Assembly (NCBI GenBank): GCA_008933995.1
Contig: WARS01000033.1
Location: forward strand, 4,767,787 to 4,831,786
Origin: Datnioides undecimradiatus
Lineage: Eukaryota; Chordata; Actinopteri; Lobotiformes; Datnioididae
Direction: 5' to 3'
Length of the DNA stretch: 64,000 bases
The translations under genes were made by a program, and so were the position numbers. Positions 12,991 to 25,636 of the stretch are shown here, piece by piece. The notes below the pieces were generated by a model. The model made no database searches and was not told the DNA's origin. It was given only the letters and a program-made list of their open reading frames with translations. Within the stretch, counting starts at the first letter, position 1. Every line of letters starts with the position of its first letter.

Positions 12991-13140
12991 CTATCTTGTT
13001 TTCTTCTGTGAGATTTAAAGCAGTTGTAAAAGCTGCAACACCTCATTTCACATCTCCCTGGTTCATATGATTGTGCACCGTATCATCTCATGTGTCGTAT
13101 GCCGTGCAGGTCGTGACATGACTCAGGTCTGACCCTGGAG

Positions 13141-14892
13141 ATGCCGAAGAGACGAGACATCGTCGCCATTGTGTTGATCGTGTTGCCTTGGACACTGCTC
13201 ATCACTGTTTGGCACCAGAGCACCATCACTCCTCTGCTCGCAACTCGAAAGGGTATTCGAGAATTTGCATGGATGTTTTGAGATTCATTCGTAGTTATCA
13301 AGGCAGTGCTCAGCAAAGGTGTTGCTCACAGCCGGCATCTGAGCGTTCGAACCTGAGGGAGAAATGTCACGTGTTGATACCATGCCATAAAGCACAGATT
13401 GGGTCTGTTTACTTACATCATGAAAGTAGAGCAGTTTAGTCTGCAGTGGCTCCTGTTGGATTCATGTGGCCCTCATTAATACTTTACAGCACACAGAGGC
13501 TCATTGTGATCGTTTCCCTCCTGTCTAGATGACAAACGCGATGGTCGCTCCAACTCCAGGAACACTTTTGCTTTCAAGGAGTCCTGCTCCCTTCAGAACC
13601 GGGACATCGTGGAGGTGGTTCGCACCGAGTATGTCTACAGCCGGCCCCCGCCCTGGTCTGACGTCCTGCCCACCATCCACGTTATCACTCCCACCTACAG
13701 CCGGCCGGTGCAGAAGGCAGAGCTGACGCGTCTGGCCAACACCCTGCTGCATGTGCCCAACCTGCACTGGATTCTGGTGGAGGACTCCCAGAGGAGGACC
13801 ACTCTGGTCACCCGTCTCCTCCAGGAGACAGGACTCAACTACACCCACCTCAACGTGGAGACACCAAGAAACTACAAGATACGCGGGGACACGAGGGACC
13901 CCCGAATACCTCGGGGCACCATCCAGAGGAACCTGGCTTTGCGTTGGCTCCGGGAGACCTTCAACGTAAACAGCAGCCAGTCTGCAGTGGTCTACTTTGC
14001 AGATGATGACAACACGTACAGTCTGGAGCTGTTTGAGGAGGTGAGGAGATATATTTCAAAACAAACTCAAACATAACATAGAGCTGAATGAGTCCTTAAG
14101 ATTTCAACCCCTCTCCCTTATCATCTTTTTTTTAGGTAAAACCTCTACAGTCTGACTTGTGTCTCTGTCTCTGTGTCAAATTACCAGATGCGTTCCACCA
14201 AAAAGGTCTCAGTGTGGCCCGTGGCCTTTGTGGGTGGCCTGCGATATGAGTCGCCTAAAGTCAACACCATGGGCAAGGTGTACGGCTGGAAGACTGTGTT
14301 CGACCCGCACCGTCCCTTTGCCATCGACATGGCCGGGTTTGCAGTGAATCTGCGCCTCATTCTGTTTAAACCTCAGGCTTATTTCAAGTTACGTGGGGTG
14401 AAGGGAGGCTATCAGGAGAGCAGCTTATTAAAGGAGCTGGTCACCCTCAACGACTTGGAGCCTAAAGCTGCCAACTGCACTAAGGTAAGATATGGAGGCA
14501 TGTCTGAAATGTTGCGCAACCTCCGTGAATCTTCTATAAATGCTGCGAGTGTGAGAGGACGTGTCTTAGGATGCATGGCTGCCATGATAACTTGCTCTTA
14601 ATGTCAGTAAACTGTCAGCTTGCAGCCAATTCTTTATGCTCACAGCTCATTTAAAATACGCTACAATCTGCTCCCAGACATTGTGTGGCAGGAATGATGT
14701 CGTATACAACCACAGCACAGCACTGCGGGTCAAAATGTCCGTTTTAGCATTAGATCGTATTGACTGCATGTATGATCATCTCCATCATTTTCTTTTTACC
14801 CGCAGATATTAGTATGGCACACACGGACCGAGAAGCCTGTGCTGGTAAATGAGGGCAAGAAAGGATTTACAGACTCTAATGTGGAGATATGA
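13141..14892 (+). CDS. b3gat1: Beta-1,3-glucuronyltransferase 1 (GlcAT-P, HNK-1 enzyme), 335 aa
   Basis: Four coding exons: 13141-13252, 13529-14040, 14188-14484 and 14806-14892. The spliced frame gives 335 residues against 334 in human B3GAT1 and starts MPKRRDIVAIVLIVLPWTLL. It is a Golgi type II membrane protein with a cytoplasmic basic tail, a signal anchor at about residues 7-25, a short stem and a GT43 domain. It adds glucuronic acid to terminal N-acetyllactosamine, the key step of the HNK-1 epitope on neural glycoproteins. The metal-binding DDD is at residues 196-198 (YFADDDNTYSL) and the catalytic base Glu lies in GGYQES (E285). The start is fixed by an in-frame TGA just upstream in the same exon. 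It ends FTDSNVEI. The downstream neighbour glb1l2 is tail to tail, as recalled for human 11q25. Confidence 0.97.
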
Positions 14893-16430
14893 CATACTTC
14901 ATCTGACACAGGTAATAGCAGAGATTTAGAAATGCAAATTGCTGCATTTGCACACGGTGATTATTTGGGGGTGATGGACCAAAGGGAAGCATCTTAGCTC
15001 CTCTATGCACTATGAGATATGGAGCCTGAAATAGACGTGTGACCTTTAGGAAACATGTTTAAAGGATTATCTTCTGCAGATTTTGTTAAGAAAATGTAAT
15101 CATGTTTTTTAACTATTTTTAGCCGCACTAGTGATGAGACTGGAAATGTCCATCTGTGTCGGTCCAGACCAAAATATCTCAACCACTTCCTGATGGATTA
15201 CTGTGAACTTTTGTACAGACGTACGCTATTTGTCATCCTCCGTGGGCTCTGGTAACCCCTGACCTTTCATTCAGCGTCACTATGAGGATGGTGATGAACA
15301 GTTGGATGGATTGCCATGAAACAGAGACCATAGAGAGTGAATGTAAAGATGGACGATGAAGGGAAAAAGCAAAACCAAAATGTTCAGGTGCTGCCGTCTT
15401 GTGCTGGTGATGTCGTTCCCAGCCAGGGTCTGGGAAGTATTGATACCTGCGAGAAGCTATGGTATCAAGATCTTGTTAAAACTGAACTTTTTAGAAAAAT
15501 AAACACTGGAACCAGGCCAGTGTGATACAAATGACCTCAAATGGCAGAAACCATCTTCTGGAAAAATGTATTTGATGTGTTCTTGGAGGGAAGGAGGCGG
15601 GGTTCATGACCTACACTGCAGTCAGGCACCAGGGGGCGATCAAGATGTATTGGCCTCACTTTGGGGAAGCTGTCATGTTTTATGTGTTCATGTCTCCTTA
15701 AATAACATGAATAACATTTTTTTTTCTGTTGAGCCATCGTCGAGTCAAAATGTATCCATTACTTTGTTTTGTCATCATATGCCTGCAAAACCACAGATAT
15801 CTGCATTGCAGCTAATTAACCAATGTTGTTTGCTAATATATTAAAAGTAAAAAATAATACATATCTAGCTTCAACATGTTAGCATTGTATTTTTGTGCAT
15901 GTTAGCGTGCTGGCATTAGCAGTTCACTCACATAGGCTGTAAATAGGCACTACAGTGTTGCTGTTGACTCTGAATCTTGTTCATAAATGTACTATTAGTG
16001 TGTTGTTTCCTTGTCTGTCCTCATTAACTGTAACATTGTTGTTGTTCCAGGGGAGTCATTTCTCCACGGGATACTATCTGGATTCAAACCGACTTCACAG
16101 CTCCATAAAGCTGCAGCCAGTGTCAAAACTATGATCACAGCACTGTAGCTGGACTTCACCACTGCTTAGAAACGGAGCCACACCTGTCCACCCCTGGAGA
16201 CAGCACAAGCCATGTGCACGGACAACCGACCACAGAGTATCAAAGCACAACTGCACAAAAACAAGCCGGCCTGTTTTGCTCGGAGCACTGGCTGGTGCGA
16301 GACACAGGCAGGAGTTGCCAAAAGGAGCTTGCCCACTGAGGTCTCCTCGGAAAGCGGAGACAAAGGATGTTACGCGATTTAAACTGCAGGAAGAGATGGC
16401 GCGGCAAGCAATAAAGAGCCCTCTGAGCGA
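14893..16430 (+). other. b3gat1: b3gat1 3' region with a possible 3' UTR exon
   Basis: A donor-like ACAG/GTAATA lies at 14911/14912, 19 bases after the stop. A good acceptor with a pyrimidine-rich lead (TTGTTGTTCCAG) lies before 16051, and AATAAA occurs at 16410-16415. A spliced 3' UTR is therefore possible, but transcription straight past 14911 is equally possible. The 14912-16050 interval carries dispersed-repeat fragments and no coding exon. Confidence 0.35.
15100..15330 (+). repeat. Teleost dispersed repeat fragment
   Basis: Recognised by the order GGTCCAGACCAAAATATCTC, TGATGGATTACTG, TTTTGTACAGACG, CCCCTGACCTTTC and TGGATGGATTGCCATGAAA, which recurs in many fish genomes. A further stretch with GTTAGCGTGCTGGCATTAGC at about 15860-15960 probably belongs to the same family. 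Boundaries and class were not resolved. Confidence 0.6.
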
Positions 16431-17727
16431 TGACAACACCAGCCAACCATCCAATTAGCATCAAATTGGACCCTTTTGTTCTGAAGCGAGCTGGCTGTCG
16501 GGCACAGGGCTGCACAGAGGAATAAAAGGGGTCCTTGTCTTAAGTGAGTCAGCACTGACTGACAGACTGCACTGAAGGGGATCTGAGCCCCCCTCCGCCC
16601 CCACCCTTGTACTGTACAACACTGAGCTATTTAGATAGCACCCCGAACCCAGCACTAATTAGGAGTCCTGTTACTCCCCGACACACATTCACACATGCTC
16701 AGCTGCCACTCTGCGCACACATTATGAGCACACACACACAGGCGCACACGAAAAACGCAGCAGTGATTTATTACAGCGTAACAGCAACGTCCTTTCTGAC
16801 AGTCATTTACTACAAGCTCGTGTTTATTGTTGATATGCTGTAACAATACTGAGGTACACTCGTATTTAAGAGACTATTCAGTATTCTGAGGGGCCTGTCC
16901 ACTTCACAGGCTTCTTCATAACATAATTAAGATCCCAGTGTGAACTGTAGATTTCTCAACAGATTTATTTATTGTTTCGGAGTAACTGGTATCTTTCACT
17001 TGTTAGTCGTGAGCTATGCTTGGAAGAGTCAATGGGATATGAGGCCATTACTCTAAAAATTGGATGTGCATCCCTTCAAATAGCTGTATTACACAATCTA
17101 ATTAGTCCTACCATGGATCGCTGGCTCGCAAGTGATGATTTCATACCCCATTGACTTGCAGTGGCACTGCTTTCAAATGCTAATGTTCTCAGACTGTGTG
17201 ACTGTTAAAAGTTTGGTCAGTTATCGATGTGACAGGCACGTGAAACCTTTAAGATAAGGGTCTGATGTTGCTACAGTGCTGCTTGTTTTCATTCGAATCA
17301 CTCCTGCCTCAGCTCAGATTGTCCCGTGAGCCTTTTTTCTTTTTTTTTGTTTTGCAGGTTTTGCAGAATATTGACGCAAGCAATACAAATCTAACAACAG
17401 TATCAGATTTAACTGCCACCCCCCACACAGAAATTATTACTCTTTAACTGGAAATCCATGAGTAAGAGGATGTAGTTGGTAATGCTGCTCTCTGTGTCAT
17501 GAGTCACTGTAACTAAAGGTACTGTATGTACATAGCTATAAATTGCTCCCATACAAACAAAATGCCTCTCTCTGTTTTTGATATTGGTTTGTGTGTAAGT
17601 ATATGTACATTTTACAGTGTTATGTTAGACAGGGGCCAAAATGTAAACAACATTCATATCCCTAAAATTGAAGATTCCCGCTGATGTAACAAACACAGAT
17701 CTTTGTCACAAGAGGCAGTGATGACAG
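16431..17727. other. Convergent intergenic region between b3gat1 and glb1l2-like gene
   Basis: No coding exon is seen. The reverse-strand polyadenylation hexamer for the glb1l2-like gene is not obvious close to its stop. TTTATTTATT near 16965 is one candidate, implying a 3' UTR of about 0.75 kb. Contains several ACAC runs (16680-16745). Confidence 0.45.
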
Positions 17728-20700
17728 TCACTGGATTTCTGCTGCCATGCCCAGATCAGGCGTGTCTTCAAAGTAGACCTTGTAGTCGCCCTCCTGCTCC
17801 TCAAACACAATGACCTGATTCATTTAAAAAAAGACAAAAGCGAGAGACGAAGACGAGTTAGAGCAATGAGGCTCGCTTGACTTGCTGCGTAAAGTCAGTC
17901 CTTTGGGTCAATCATGATGCGAGGGCGAAAGCTTTTAAAGTGCATTAAAAATGAAGGTGAGCCAGCTGGTTAGCTTAGCTTAGCACTAGCCTGGCTCTTT
18001 ACAAATGTAAAAAAAAAAAACATCCTCCTAACAGCCCCTCCAAAGCCCACCGATTGACATGTTACAAGGTGCGATCAAAATGTTCTCAGGCTGCTTCTAT
18101 TGTAAGCAAAAACTGTCCCTGACTTAAATTTGACCACTCTGCGCAGCAATGTACTGATCCCAGAGTACCAGCCACGCTTGGATCCCTCCCCAGAAGCCCC
18201 GCTATGTAAAGTGCCATCTGCGATGTGTGCTGGATGTCCTCAGGACCTCTTCCTCTGTGTCAAAGCAGCAACCCTTTCAGAAAACTGTTCAGACTACAGT
18301 TTGGTCTCCGGGCTGTGGCTGCTGAAGATCCTCCACGTGAAGCTGGGGTTCGACACAGATTTTGATGTTTGCTCTCTGCTGAAGTTGGAGGTCCATATTT
18401 ACAGCGCGCAAACGTGCATGGTGTCTGTCGCCAGCGATATCATAATGGACTGTAACAGCACACAGTGACTGTGCAACATAACTCTGTATACTGACTCATT
18501 TCAGCTTACGGCTGCTGATTACTGTTCCCAAGCCATGCTGTGTTAAGGAAACAGCAGGGACCATCTGAGAGCATTTTGCATCACACCTTATGCATCTCAT
18601 ATAACAGTTTTAAAGGTTGGTTATGTGTTGGAAGCAGCAAGTAACAACAACCTCAACAAACCTCAAATAACATGTTAGTGTGCATTAAAGGTGTTAGGAA
18701 TGCAGTCTGAGCTAAGCTACTGTGTGGTGCGCAGTGTACAGATATGAGACCAGTATCAATCCCCTCATCTAACTCTCTGCAAGAAAACAAAGAAGTGTAT
18801 TTTCAAAAATGTCTCGACAACAAGTGCGGGTTTGTGCACAGCTGTACCTGATTGATTCCACTGTTGAGGAAGGGACCAGGGAGGTAGAGGGTCTGCTGGG
18901 GGCCTATTGACCAATAGCGGCCCAGATTCAGCCCATTGATAAACACAACACCTTTCTCCCAGCCCTGTGCACGCAAAGGAAGTTTAATGGATTAACAAAG
19001 CATATACATATACAAAAACATACATTGTATAAACTCTATATTCACTCACAGGCAGTTTCACAAATGTGTCGCTTGGATACCCGTATGCAAACAGCCTGCC
19101 CATGAAAAATCCAGGGAAGCTGGGATTGTCAGGGAGAGTTTTCCAAGGTGCCTGATAAAGACTGAAATAAGGCATCTGCTTCAAACACACTATAACAGCA
19201 AAATGAAAGTGATATGCAATGCTTTAGATTCAATAAAGCATACCAACCTATCAATAAAGCTGGGTTTCATATCCAGGCTGTATATTGTAAAATCCCGCAA
19301 GGGGATATTGTTTAATAAAATGTCTCCCACAAGGCCTGCAAGAATACAAATCAGAATTGGCTTGTACACTACTGACTGAGTGCTTGAGTGATTTAATAGC
19401 AGGCACAGCAATGAACCACGTATTGTCTGTCAATCACCTTTGTGTTGTTTGTCAAGTTCCCTTCCCTGGTGAACTCGTCCGCAGTTTTCCACCAATAAAC
19501 TTAAGGTACGCCGTCCCTGCAGGGATCGATCGCTTTTATGTCTTTTGCAAGTTTTAAACAGCCAAACTGTCAACACTTCAGCATCCAGCGCAGCCGATAA
19601 CTATGAGTGACGTTTAATGGACATTTGCCCTCGTTGTGCAGCTTGATGCCGTACCTTACCATCAGGAACTGCCAACTCCAGGCTTTGGCGCTTGAAAAGG
19701 CCAATGTAGCTTCTGTCTACAAAAACCTAGGAGGAGAAATATCACTGTGTATATGTATGTAAATGCTCTGAATGGCATTAAAGGAACAGTTCAACATTTT
19801 GCATGATACAGTTAGTTATAAAATAGGGACATATAGTTGATAACACTTGCATATATGTCTATTAAGTGTAAACCTAAAGCAAGAGGAGACAGTTAGCTTA
19901 GCACAAGTACTGGGAAAAGGTGCAAACAGCTAGCCTGATTCTGTCTGACCCATCTACCACCACCTTTAATGCTTTATAATAATCACATCATATCTCATAT
20001 TCCAAAGCTGATGCCTCAGGCTGAGGTTGGACAAGAAATTAACTAGCGTCTAACCCCCCAAGTCCACAACGTGTCACTTTGTTTTTTTGTGCAGATGTAA
20101 AGAACAGGATAGAGCCTAATTAGCAAGCTAACGAGGCGCTGGCTAGGCACATTTTTTACATTCAGACAGAACAAAGTTCGCTCTTTCCCCCTCCGGTTCC
20201 CCATAGGCAACAGCTTCATATCTTGTGTACAGCTGCATCAATTATCTTGTTTTCGTTCCTCCTTCAAACACAACGAAGCACACATCCCAAAATGCCAAAC
20301 CCTTCCATTAAGTTTAGTTTCATTGGCCTCAAATAAACCAAGGTTGATAATGTATGGAATTAGTACATAAAATGCAACCACCTCCATGACGCACAAGCTC
20401 AGAGTAAGATCATTCCATTATTTAGGGGGAGGACTCACGAGGGCACGGTCTCGGACGTTGTCCCCAGACCTCAGCAGTCCTCCGCTGGTGATGGTCGTCT
20501 CATACAGTGTGTATCCGTAGGACTGGCCGTTCTTGTTGTTCACAGGCAGATTCTCCATGTTTACTGGCTTGAGCGACTTAAATGGCTGCAGAAGTTTGGA
20601 ATAATTAAAGTGACCCCTTTGACTAAGAAGCCTAATTACTGGCCTTTCACACATAACCAACATATAATCTTACATAAAACGTACTCCCTCAGTGAAGCTC

Positions 20701-23700
20701 AATGCATCCCATAAGGACAGGTGCTGGTACATGATGGCTGGTTCATAAGCCTCTCTGTAATGCAGGGCTGGCATGTCGGGGAAACTGCCTCCTCCTGTAC
20801 AGGTCAGAGACCGGATCTGACAAAGAGGTCACAGCATGCACTGACAGATTTAAACTTAGTGTTCGACTTACTGTTGTATCGAGAAAGTAAATCCCTGAGG
20901 AGATGGTACTTTGGAGTGTACTCTCCAGCTTCAGACAAGGGAGCATCATAATCTGAGAAACATGATCAAAAGCAAAACCTAATTAACTGCCATGTGCTGC
21001 CACCTGCTGGATGTACAGGTCAATGCAGGTGCGTAGACAGCAAGGAACATATTCTCTAGCTCTGACAAGGTATTGCCTCATCATTGGAATACATTTTTTG
21101 TAAATTTGCATCAAAGACACTGCTCGTTTGTTTGTGCCAGAGCGCACAGATACAAAGAGAAACCAACCGTAACTGGAGACCAACGCTCTGTAGGACGGAT
21201 CAGCAAGCGCTCCACTCATGAAGCCAAAGCTGGAGCCTCCGTGGAACATGTAGAGGTTGACAGACATGCCTCGCCTCAGAATTTCTCTCACGGTGGACAC
21301 CATGTCTGACAAGAAGTTCAACATTTTCACTTTAAAAAGATCAACTCCTTAAAAACATAAAGGTCCCTGCAAAAAGGAAACCACAGTACAGCTTTTCAGT
21401 CAGGCCGGGGACACCTTGTTGAATCTCCACTGACCTCTCTGTCAGGAGCTTTAACTTTCAAGTAGGTTGGGTCTGACATGCACATTTATATTTGCATTTA
21501 CATTGCTGGCAAATAGCTGCTATTCCTCATGCAAAAGAGTAAAGCGGTTGGAAAATAAATATAAATGGCCTACCATGGTGTGGTAGCATTTGTTTACAGC
21601 AGATTAGAGTGGCTTCAGAGTCAGTATTGTGACTAGACTTTGCCAACATGTGTTTTTCAAAGCTGATACCAGTATTTCTGAAGCAAATCTGTGCCAGACA
21701 TTTGCCAAAAACTGTTTCAAACATCCTCAAACCGCATTTGGAGCAATGAGAACTTCTATTATGTTTTCCGGGGGAACCCATTAATATAAAATTGTTTTTG
21801 GTTCAGAATAAATGGGAAATGTGTTTTGCCAACTGTTCAATAATAACACATATTAGGATGCACTTGTGTGAAGAAAGCAGTTTGTGAAAGTATTAACTTC
21901 CCCCAATAAATACAGTTTCTTTTCAGATTTATAGCAGGCAGCAGCATTTTTAGATTTTTTTTTTTAAATAGCTGTGAGCACATCATATTTATTGTTTATA
22001 TCTCTTTATATAAAAATTGTAATGTATGTTCATTTTCATTTATTAAAATCATGAGGAGTAAATGAAGGAAGAGAGGATGGGATGTGCCATGTGCTGCTGT
22101 AGTTATGTATTTTATGCTATGTGCAGTTACATGGTATGTGTTTAACCATTCAGCTGCCATGGAGCACGTTTCACCTAAGATTCATCTTGGGCTCAGTGGT
22201 GCAGTTATTTTAGACTCGACCCTGCAGTATGAAAACATGTCCCTTCTGCAATTACTCAGTGCCAGGATGACACAAGTGTATTAAGAATAAGAGGTAAGCA
22301 CCAATAGGAAGGTGTCTTTCTTACGCATTAAGCTACAGATAACACAGAAAACCTTCCTTACCCTCTGGGGGAAGCACGTGGTGAAGGTCGCCCCACACAT
22401 CATACCAGCCAGTCCAGTAGTCCATCACCATGGTGGGGCTGTTAGGCTGACAAACAACAAAGAAAAACACACACAGTCACACACATGCTCAGTGACGGAC
22501 AGTGAAATGATGTGGAGAGGTAAGACACACACCTGGATAGCATTCAGATCCTGGATCTCTCTCTGATTTAGCTTCTGCAGCTTCACTGATCTGATGGCTA
22601 CAAGATCACAAGGTTAGCTATTTGTATATATGAATGTGCGTGTGTGTGTGTGTGTGTCCTAATAGTATACTGTACCTCCATCCACACCCCCTGACTTTAA
22701 TGTGTTGTGGTTGTCTGATGTGAGCAAGAGCTCGCTGATCCCTCTGGACTGCAAAGCCTTTCAAAATAAAACAAAATCCAGTCTTTTAATGTGAATTTCT
22801 ATTTGTACATGTGTGTTCACAGTGTATTGTTATGGCGGCATGTTAATTCAGCAAGCATCACCTCTTTAATAAAAAGCATGTAGCCTTCATCCTTTGCAAA
22901 GGATCCATAGTCGTTCTCAACCTGCACTGCTATAATGGGCCCTCCTTTCTTGAACTGAACAACACATGTAGACATTTCATTTTCAGTAAAGAGTTACATG
23001 AACTGGAGCTAAAGCAAACTTAATTCAAGCTTTAGTGAACAACAACAACCTGCAGCGGAACCACTTTTGGTATAAGTTTGTCAAAGAAAGCGTTGACAGC
23101 CTGAGTAAAGCCCGGGTAGGTTGTCCTCAGTCTCATGCTGCCGTCGCTGAGCAGCCAGCTGCAAAGACACAGAAAACAAAATGCTTAGTTCTGACTAAAG
23201 CCACTCAGCTGCAGCAACAATGGGGGCACAGTAAGTCCGACATAGTGGACAAAGCTTCACACAAGTCTTCTGCTATAGGAAGATGTGTCTTTTCCCCCCT
23301 GATTGCACTAATTTCATTAACTAATTTATTCCGGGACATAAACCAGTCAGACAATGTTGTATAGGCTTCGGCTTTACATCCTACTTTCATACATACACAG
23401 AACCTCACCATGCAACTGTGAATACATTTTACCATAAATGGTGAATGTAAAGAATACTAGCGCTACCTTGGAAGTCCTCCTAGGTCCAGCTCAGAGGAGA
23501 TGTAGGGGCCTGGACGTAAAATTACCCACAAGCCAACTTCAGCAGCAAGATTGATGTATGCTCTGAAAGCCAGATGGAGATAATCAATAATCATTTTCTA
23601 TCTGCGCAGACACCGAGTGTAGGCCCCCGCTGAGACCCCATATCTGGTTGTTTGAGGAGTGTGAAATGTGCTTGGCAACAACAGCGGCAGGCTTAGGCGT

Positions 23701-24944
23701 CACATCCCTCCTCACTTATCACTGCTGTGCCGCTAATTGCTTGCTAAGTTGCTGTTGTTGGGGAGATGCCGCTGTTGTCAAGTGGGACCTCTCCGCCTCT
23801 AGCTTCTCCCCAGAGCTCTGGGACTTAGATGATGAGAAGAAAGGGAAGAGTATTCCCAACACGCCTTTAGAGCAGGTAATATTGTTAGAGCAGCTAGAGA
23901 GGCAGTGCAAGGTGTTTTTTTATTCTTATTATGAACATTTGTAAGTCACATATTTGCTTTAATGAGAGCATGGGCTGCACTGCATGGAGATTTATCCTGA
24001 GTGTGTTTTATCTTCGGCCTTACTCTAAATCCAGCTGTGTGTGGAAGTTGAAAACCCCTCTCTCTGGCTGGTGCAGACTCCACGGCACGTACCTGCAAGG
24101 ATCCATAATGGTCTCTGTTAGCAAACAACCAGTCACCTGTATGGAGGAACCAAACACATCCACAGAGGTTTTCCCTACGTAGTGAGTGTGTTGATGCCAC
24201 AGGCCTTCATTTTCACCAGACGGTCCCTCCAGTAGGCCCTGGGCACACGGAAATAGTGGATGGATCCCCCAAGGATGTGGAAGGGCTGACCTTCCAGGGT
24301 GAACTGGGACGAGTTGGCAGTCAGGCCCACCTTCCTGCTCAGCCTCTGCCCCCTTGCTGGCGTGCTGGAAGAGCAGTTGTGGCTTATTTGTGTCACACCC
24401 GTGTAATATAGCACATAGACTATTGTGCTTGAATAGACCACATGACATGCTTGATAGGAATTTGCAGACGTCTTGTGTTGGCAAACGCAACCACAGACAA
24501 GCAAGAGCGTATTTGAATTTAGATGCAAGACTGCAACAGATGAAATAGGCACTTCATTGATTTTATTGATTTTTACTAAACTATTTAAAGTCACTCTTTA
24601 TTCTTTTCAGCAATTTATTCCATCAGCTATAGTGATAGTTTATTTCTTTTTGGTCTGTAGGGTGTCACTTCTCTCTATCTAATATCATGGCACCAACAAT
24701 ATATCTACAGATGGTTGTCTGAAAATCTATAATCATCTGCCTACAGAGACCCGCAGCGTTGCTGTGATCATTTATCCACTTTAATACGTTACCACATTAG
24801 GTACAAGCAGCCTCAAAGTGGCTCTAACTAAAAGATATAGGACATAACTTACCTCAGGCACCTGTACATAATGAAGCCAGCAATGCACAGGCAGACAAGT
24901 GCGTATTTCCTTTTGTGCGCATTTCTTATCTTCAAGACAACCAT
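17728..24944 (-). CDS. glb1l2: Beta-galactosidase-1-like protein 2-type GH35 protein, 635 aa, catalytic Glu replaced by Asp
   Basis: Nineteen coding exons in minus-strand order: 24853-24944, 24179-24364, 24024-24092, 23467-23562, 23050-23158, 22862-22954, 22676-22757, 22533-22597, 22362-22446, 21168-21305, 20872-20952, 20685-20794, 20439-20585, 19655-19726, 19438-19516, 19248-19335, 19050-19161, 18848-18964, 17728-17814. All phases join to 1,908 nt; human GLB1L2 is 636 residues. It starts [18 protein letters not shown] with one membrane anchor (about 15-28), then the GH35 barrel ([27 protein letters not shown]) and C-terminal jelly-roll domains ([10 protein letters not shown]). The acid/base Glu of family motif VENEYG reads VENDYG (D199). 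The nucleophile of MEYWTGW reads MDYWTGW (D273). HGGTNF reads HGGSSF (317-318). The product may be catalytically weak or altered. It could be a fish-specific GLB1L paralogue rather than strict glb1l2. Confidence 0.9.
17965..18060 (+). repeat. Teleost TTAGC-type repeat fragment in a glb1l2 intron
   Basis: GCCAGCTGGTTAGCTTAGCTTAGCACTAGCCTGGCTCT, read here in pieces (GGTTAGCTTAGC, then GCCTGGCTCT), is the core of the same repeat family seen more fully at 19780-20010. A short A-run follows at about 18009. Confidence 0.5.
19780..20010 (+). repeat. Teleost nonautonomous repeat in a glb1l2 intron
   Basis: Begins AAAGGAACAGTTCAACATTT and carries GAGACAGTTAGCTTAGCACA, an AGCTAGCCTGATTCTGTCTG block and a CCACCTTTAATGCT tail in the order typical of a very common teleost repeat. 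It sits between glb1l2 exons 13 (20439-20585) and 14 (19655-19726) and does not touch a splice site. A related block may extend to about 20170. Confidence 0.6.
22639..22658 (+). repeat. (TG)n microsatellite beside glb1l2 exon 7
   Basis: On the gene's own strand this is a CA repeat starting about 18 bases after the donor of exon 7 (22676-22757). Intronic CA repeats close to donors are known binding sites for hnRNP L-type splicing regulators; any role here is inferred. Confidence 0.85.
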
Positions 24945-25205
24945 CGGTAGGACGTGAGATCCCCTCCAGTGACATAGGCAACAGTCGGGTTAAGTTCACA
25001 GCAGCATCTGAGAACGGATGAACAGATGATCCTGGTGTTAATAATGCACCGCCTCGTGGGTGTGCCCCTGTGCGGAGCCGTGAAAATCGTACACACCTCA
25101 TTACCGCGTGTGCTGGTGTGTCTATGTGACTCTACAGTTGAAAAAACCAATTGTATAGGTGAGGTCATACAGGGACTATAACAACATCATTATCATCATC
25201 ATCAT

Positions 25206-25236
<31 letters not shown>

Positions 25237-25550
25237 AATAATAATAATAATAATAATACCAATAAAAATACGCTGTGATTGAAAACGGAAAAGTTTGATT
25301 TTTCAGTTTTTAGGATGTGCTTATGGAACCAGTCCCTACAGACTAATATCATATTATTAACTGGCACTTTAGCAATTTAATAAATCCTATACTCGTGCAC
25401 AAATGCCCAATTATTATTTTAACGGGCCATTTCCGCATTTAAAACTGAAGCAGATGTCATGTTTGCGTTTTACTTCGGGACGACTACACTTCCCATGATC
25501 CTTAGAAGTCGGAGCTTGCGCAATATGTTTTGCACGGCCCTGGCTTCATA
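24945..25550. promoter_or_regulatory. Divergent promoter region, glb1l2 (-) and ei24 (+)
   Basis: The two genes start head to head within about 0.7 kb. At 25483-25501, ACTACACTTCCCATGATCC matches the long ZNF143/THAP11 recognition pattern (ACTACAnnTCCCAnnATGC type) in all but a base or two. No TATA box is evident. A compound ATC/ACA/ATA repeat occupies 25186-25258. Transcription start sites are not defined by the sequence. Confidence 0.55.
25186..25258 (+). repeat. Compound trinucleotide microsatellite (ATC)n(AAC)n(AAT)n
   Basis: Three adjoining trinucleotide runs in the divergent glb1l2/ei24 promoter region. The minus-strand frame reads as a leucine/methionine run and is not a gene. Confidence 0.95.
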
Positions 25551-25636
25551 CAGTGTCTGTCCGGTGTTGTTGTCACATTAAAGGGGCAAAAGAAAGAATT
25601 GTCGAAGTTAATCTAACCTCGAGCCTGTCGCATGAG
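25551..25636 (+). other. ei24: Probable 5' untranslated exon of ei24
   Basis: Ends at CGCATGAG/GTAAGG, a strong donor. The next exon (acceptor CCTTCTGCAG before 27010) carries the start codon at 27036. The 5' edge is a guess from promoter position. Intron 1 (25637-27009) shows no coding sequence. Confidence 0.5.

Noticed and set aside
18130-18468. 112-codon plus-strand open frame in a glb1l2 intron
   Set aside because: No similarity recognised and opposite to the host gene. It follows a repeat fragment and has no splice or poly(A) context.
19660-19726. glb1l2 exon 14 donor at GATG/GTAAGG
   Set aside because: It breaks frame with the next exon. The donor five bases downstream (AAG/GTACGG, exon end at 19655) keeps the phase and the spacing seen in human GLB1L2.
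20743-20949. Alternative glb1l2 exon 12 acceptor at the upstream CAG (after TTTGT)
   Set aside because: Using it puts a stop in frame. The acceptor at 20794/20795 restores the conserved [16 protein letters not shown] segment.
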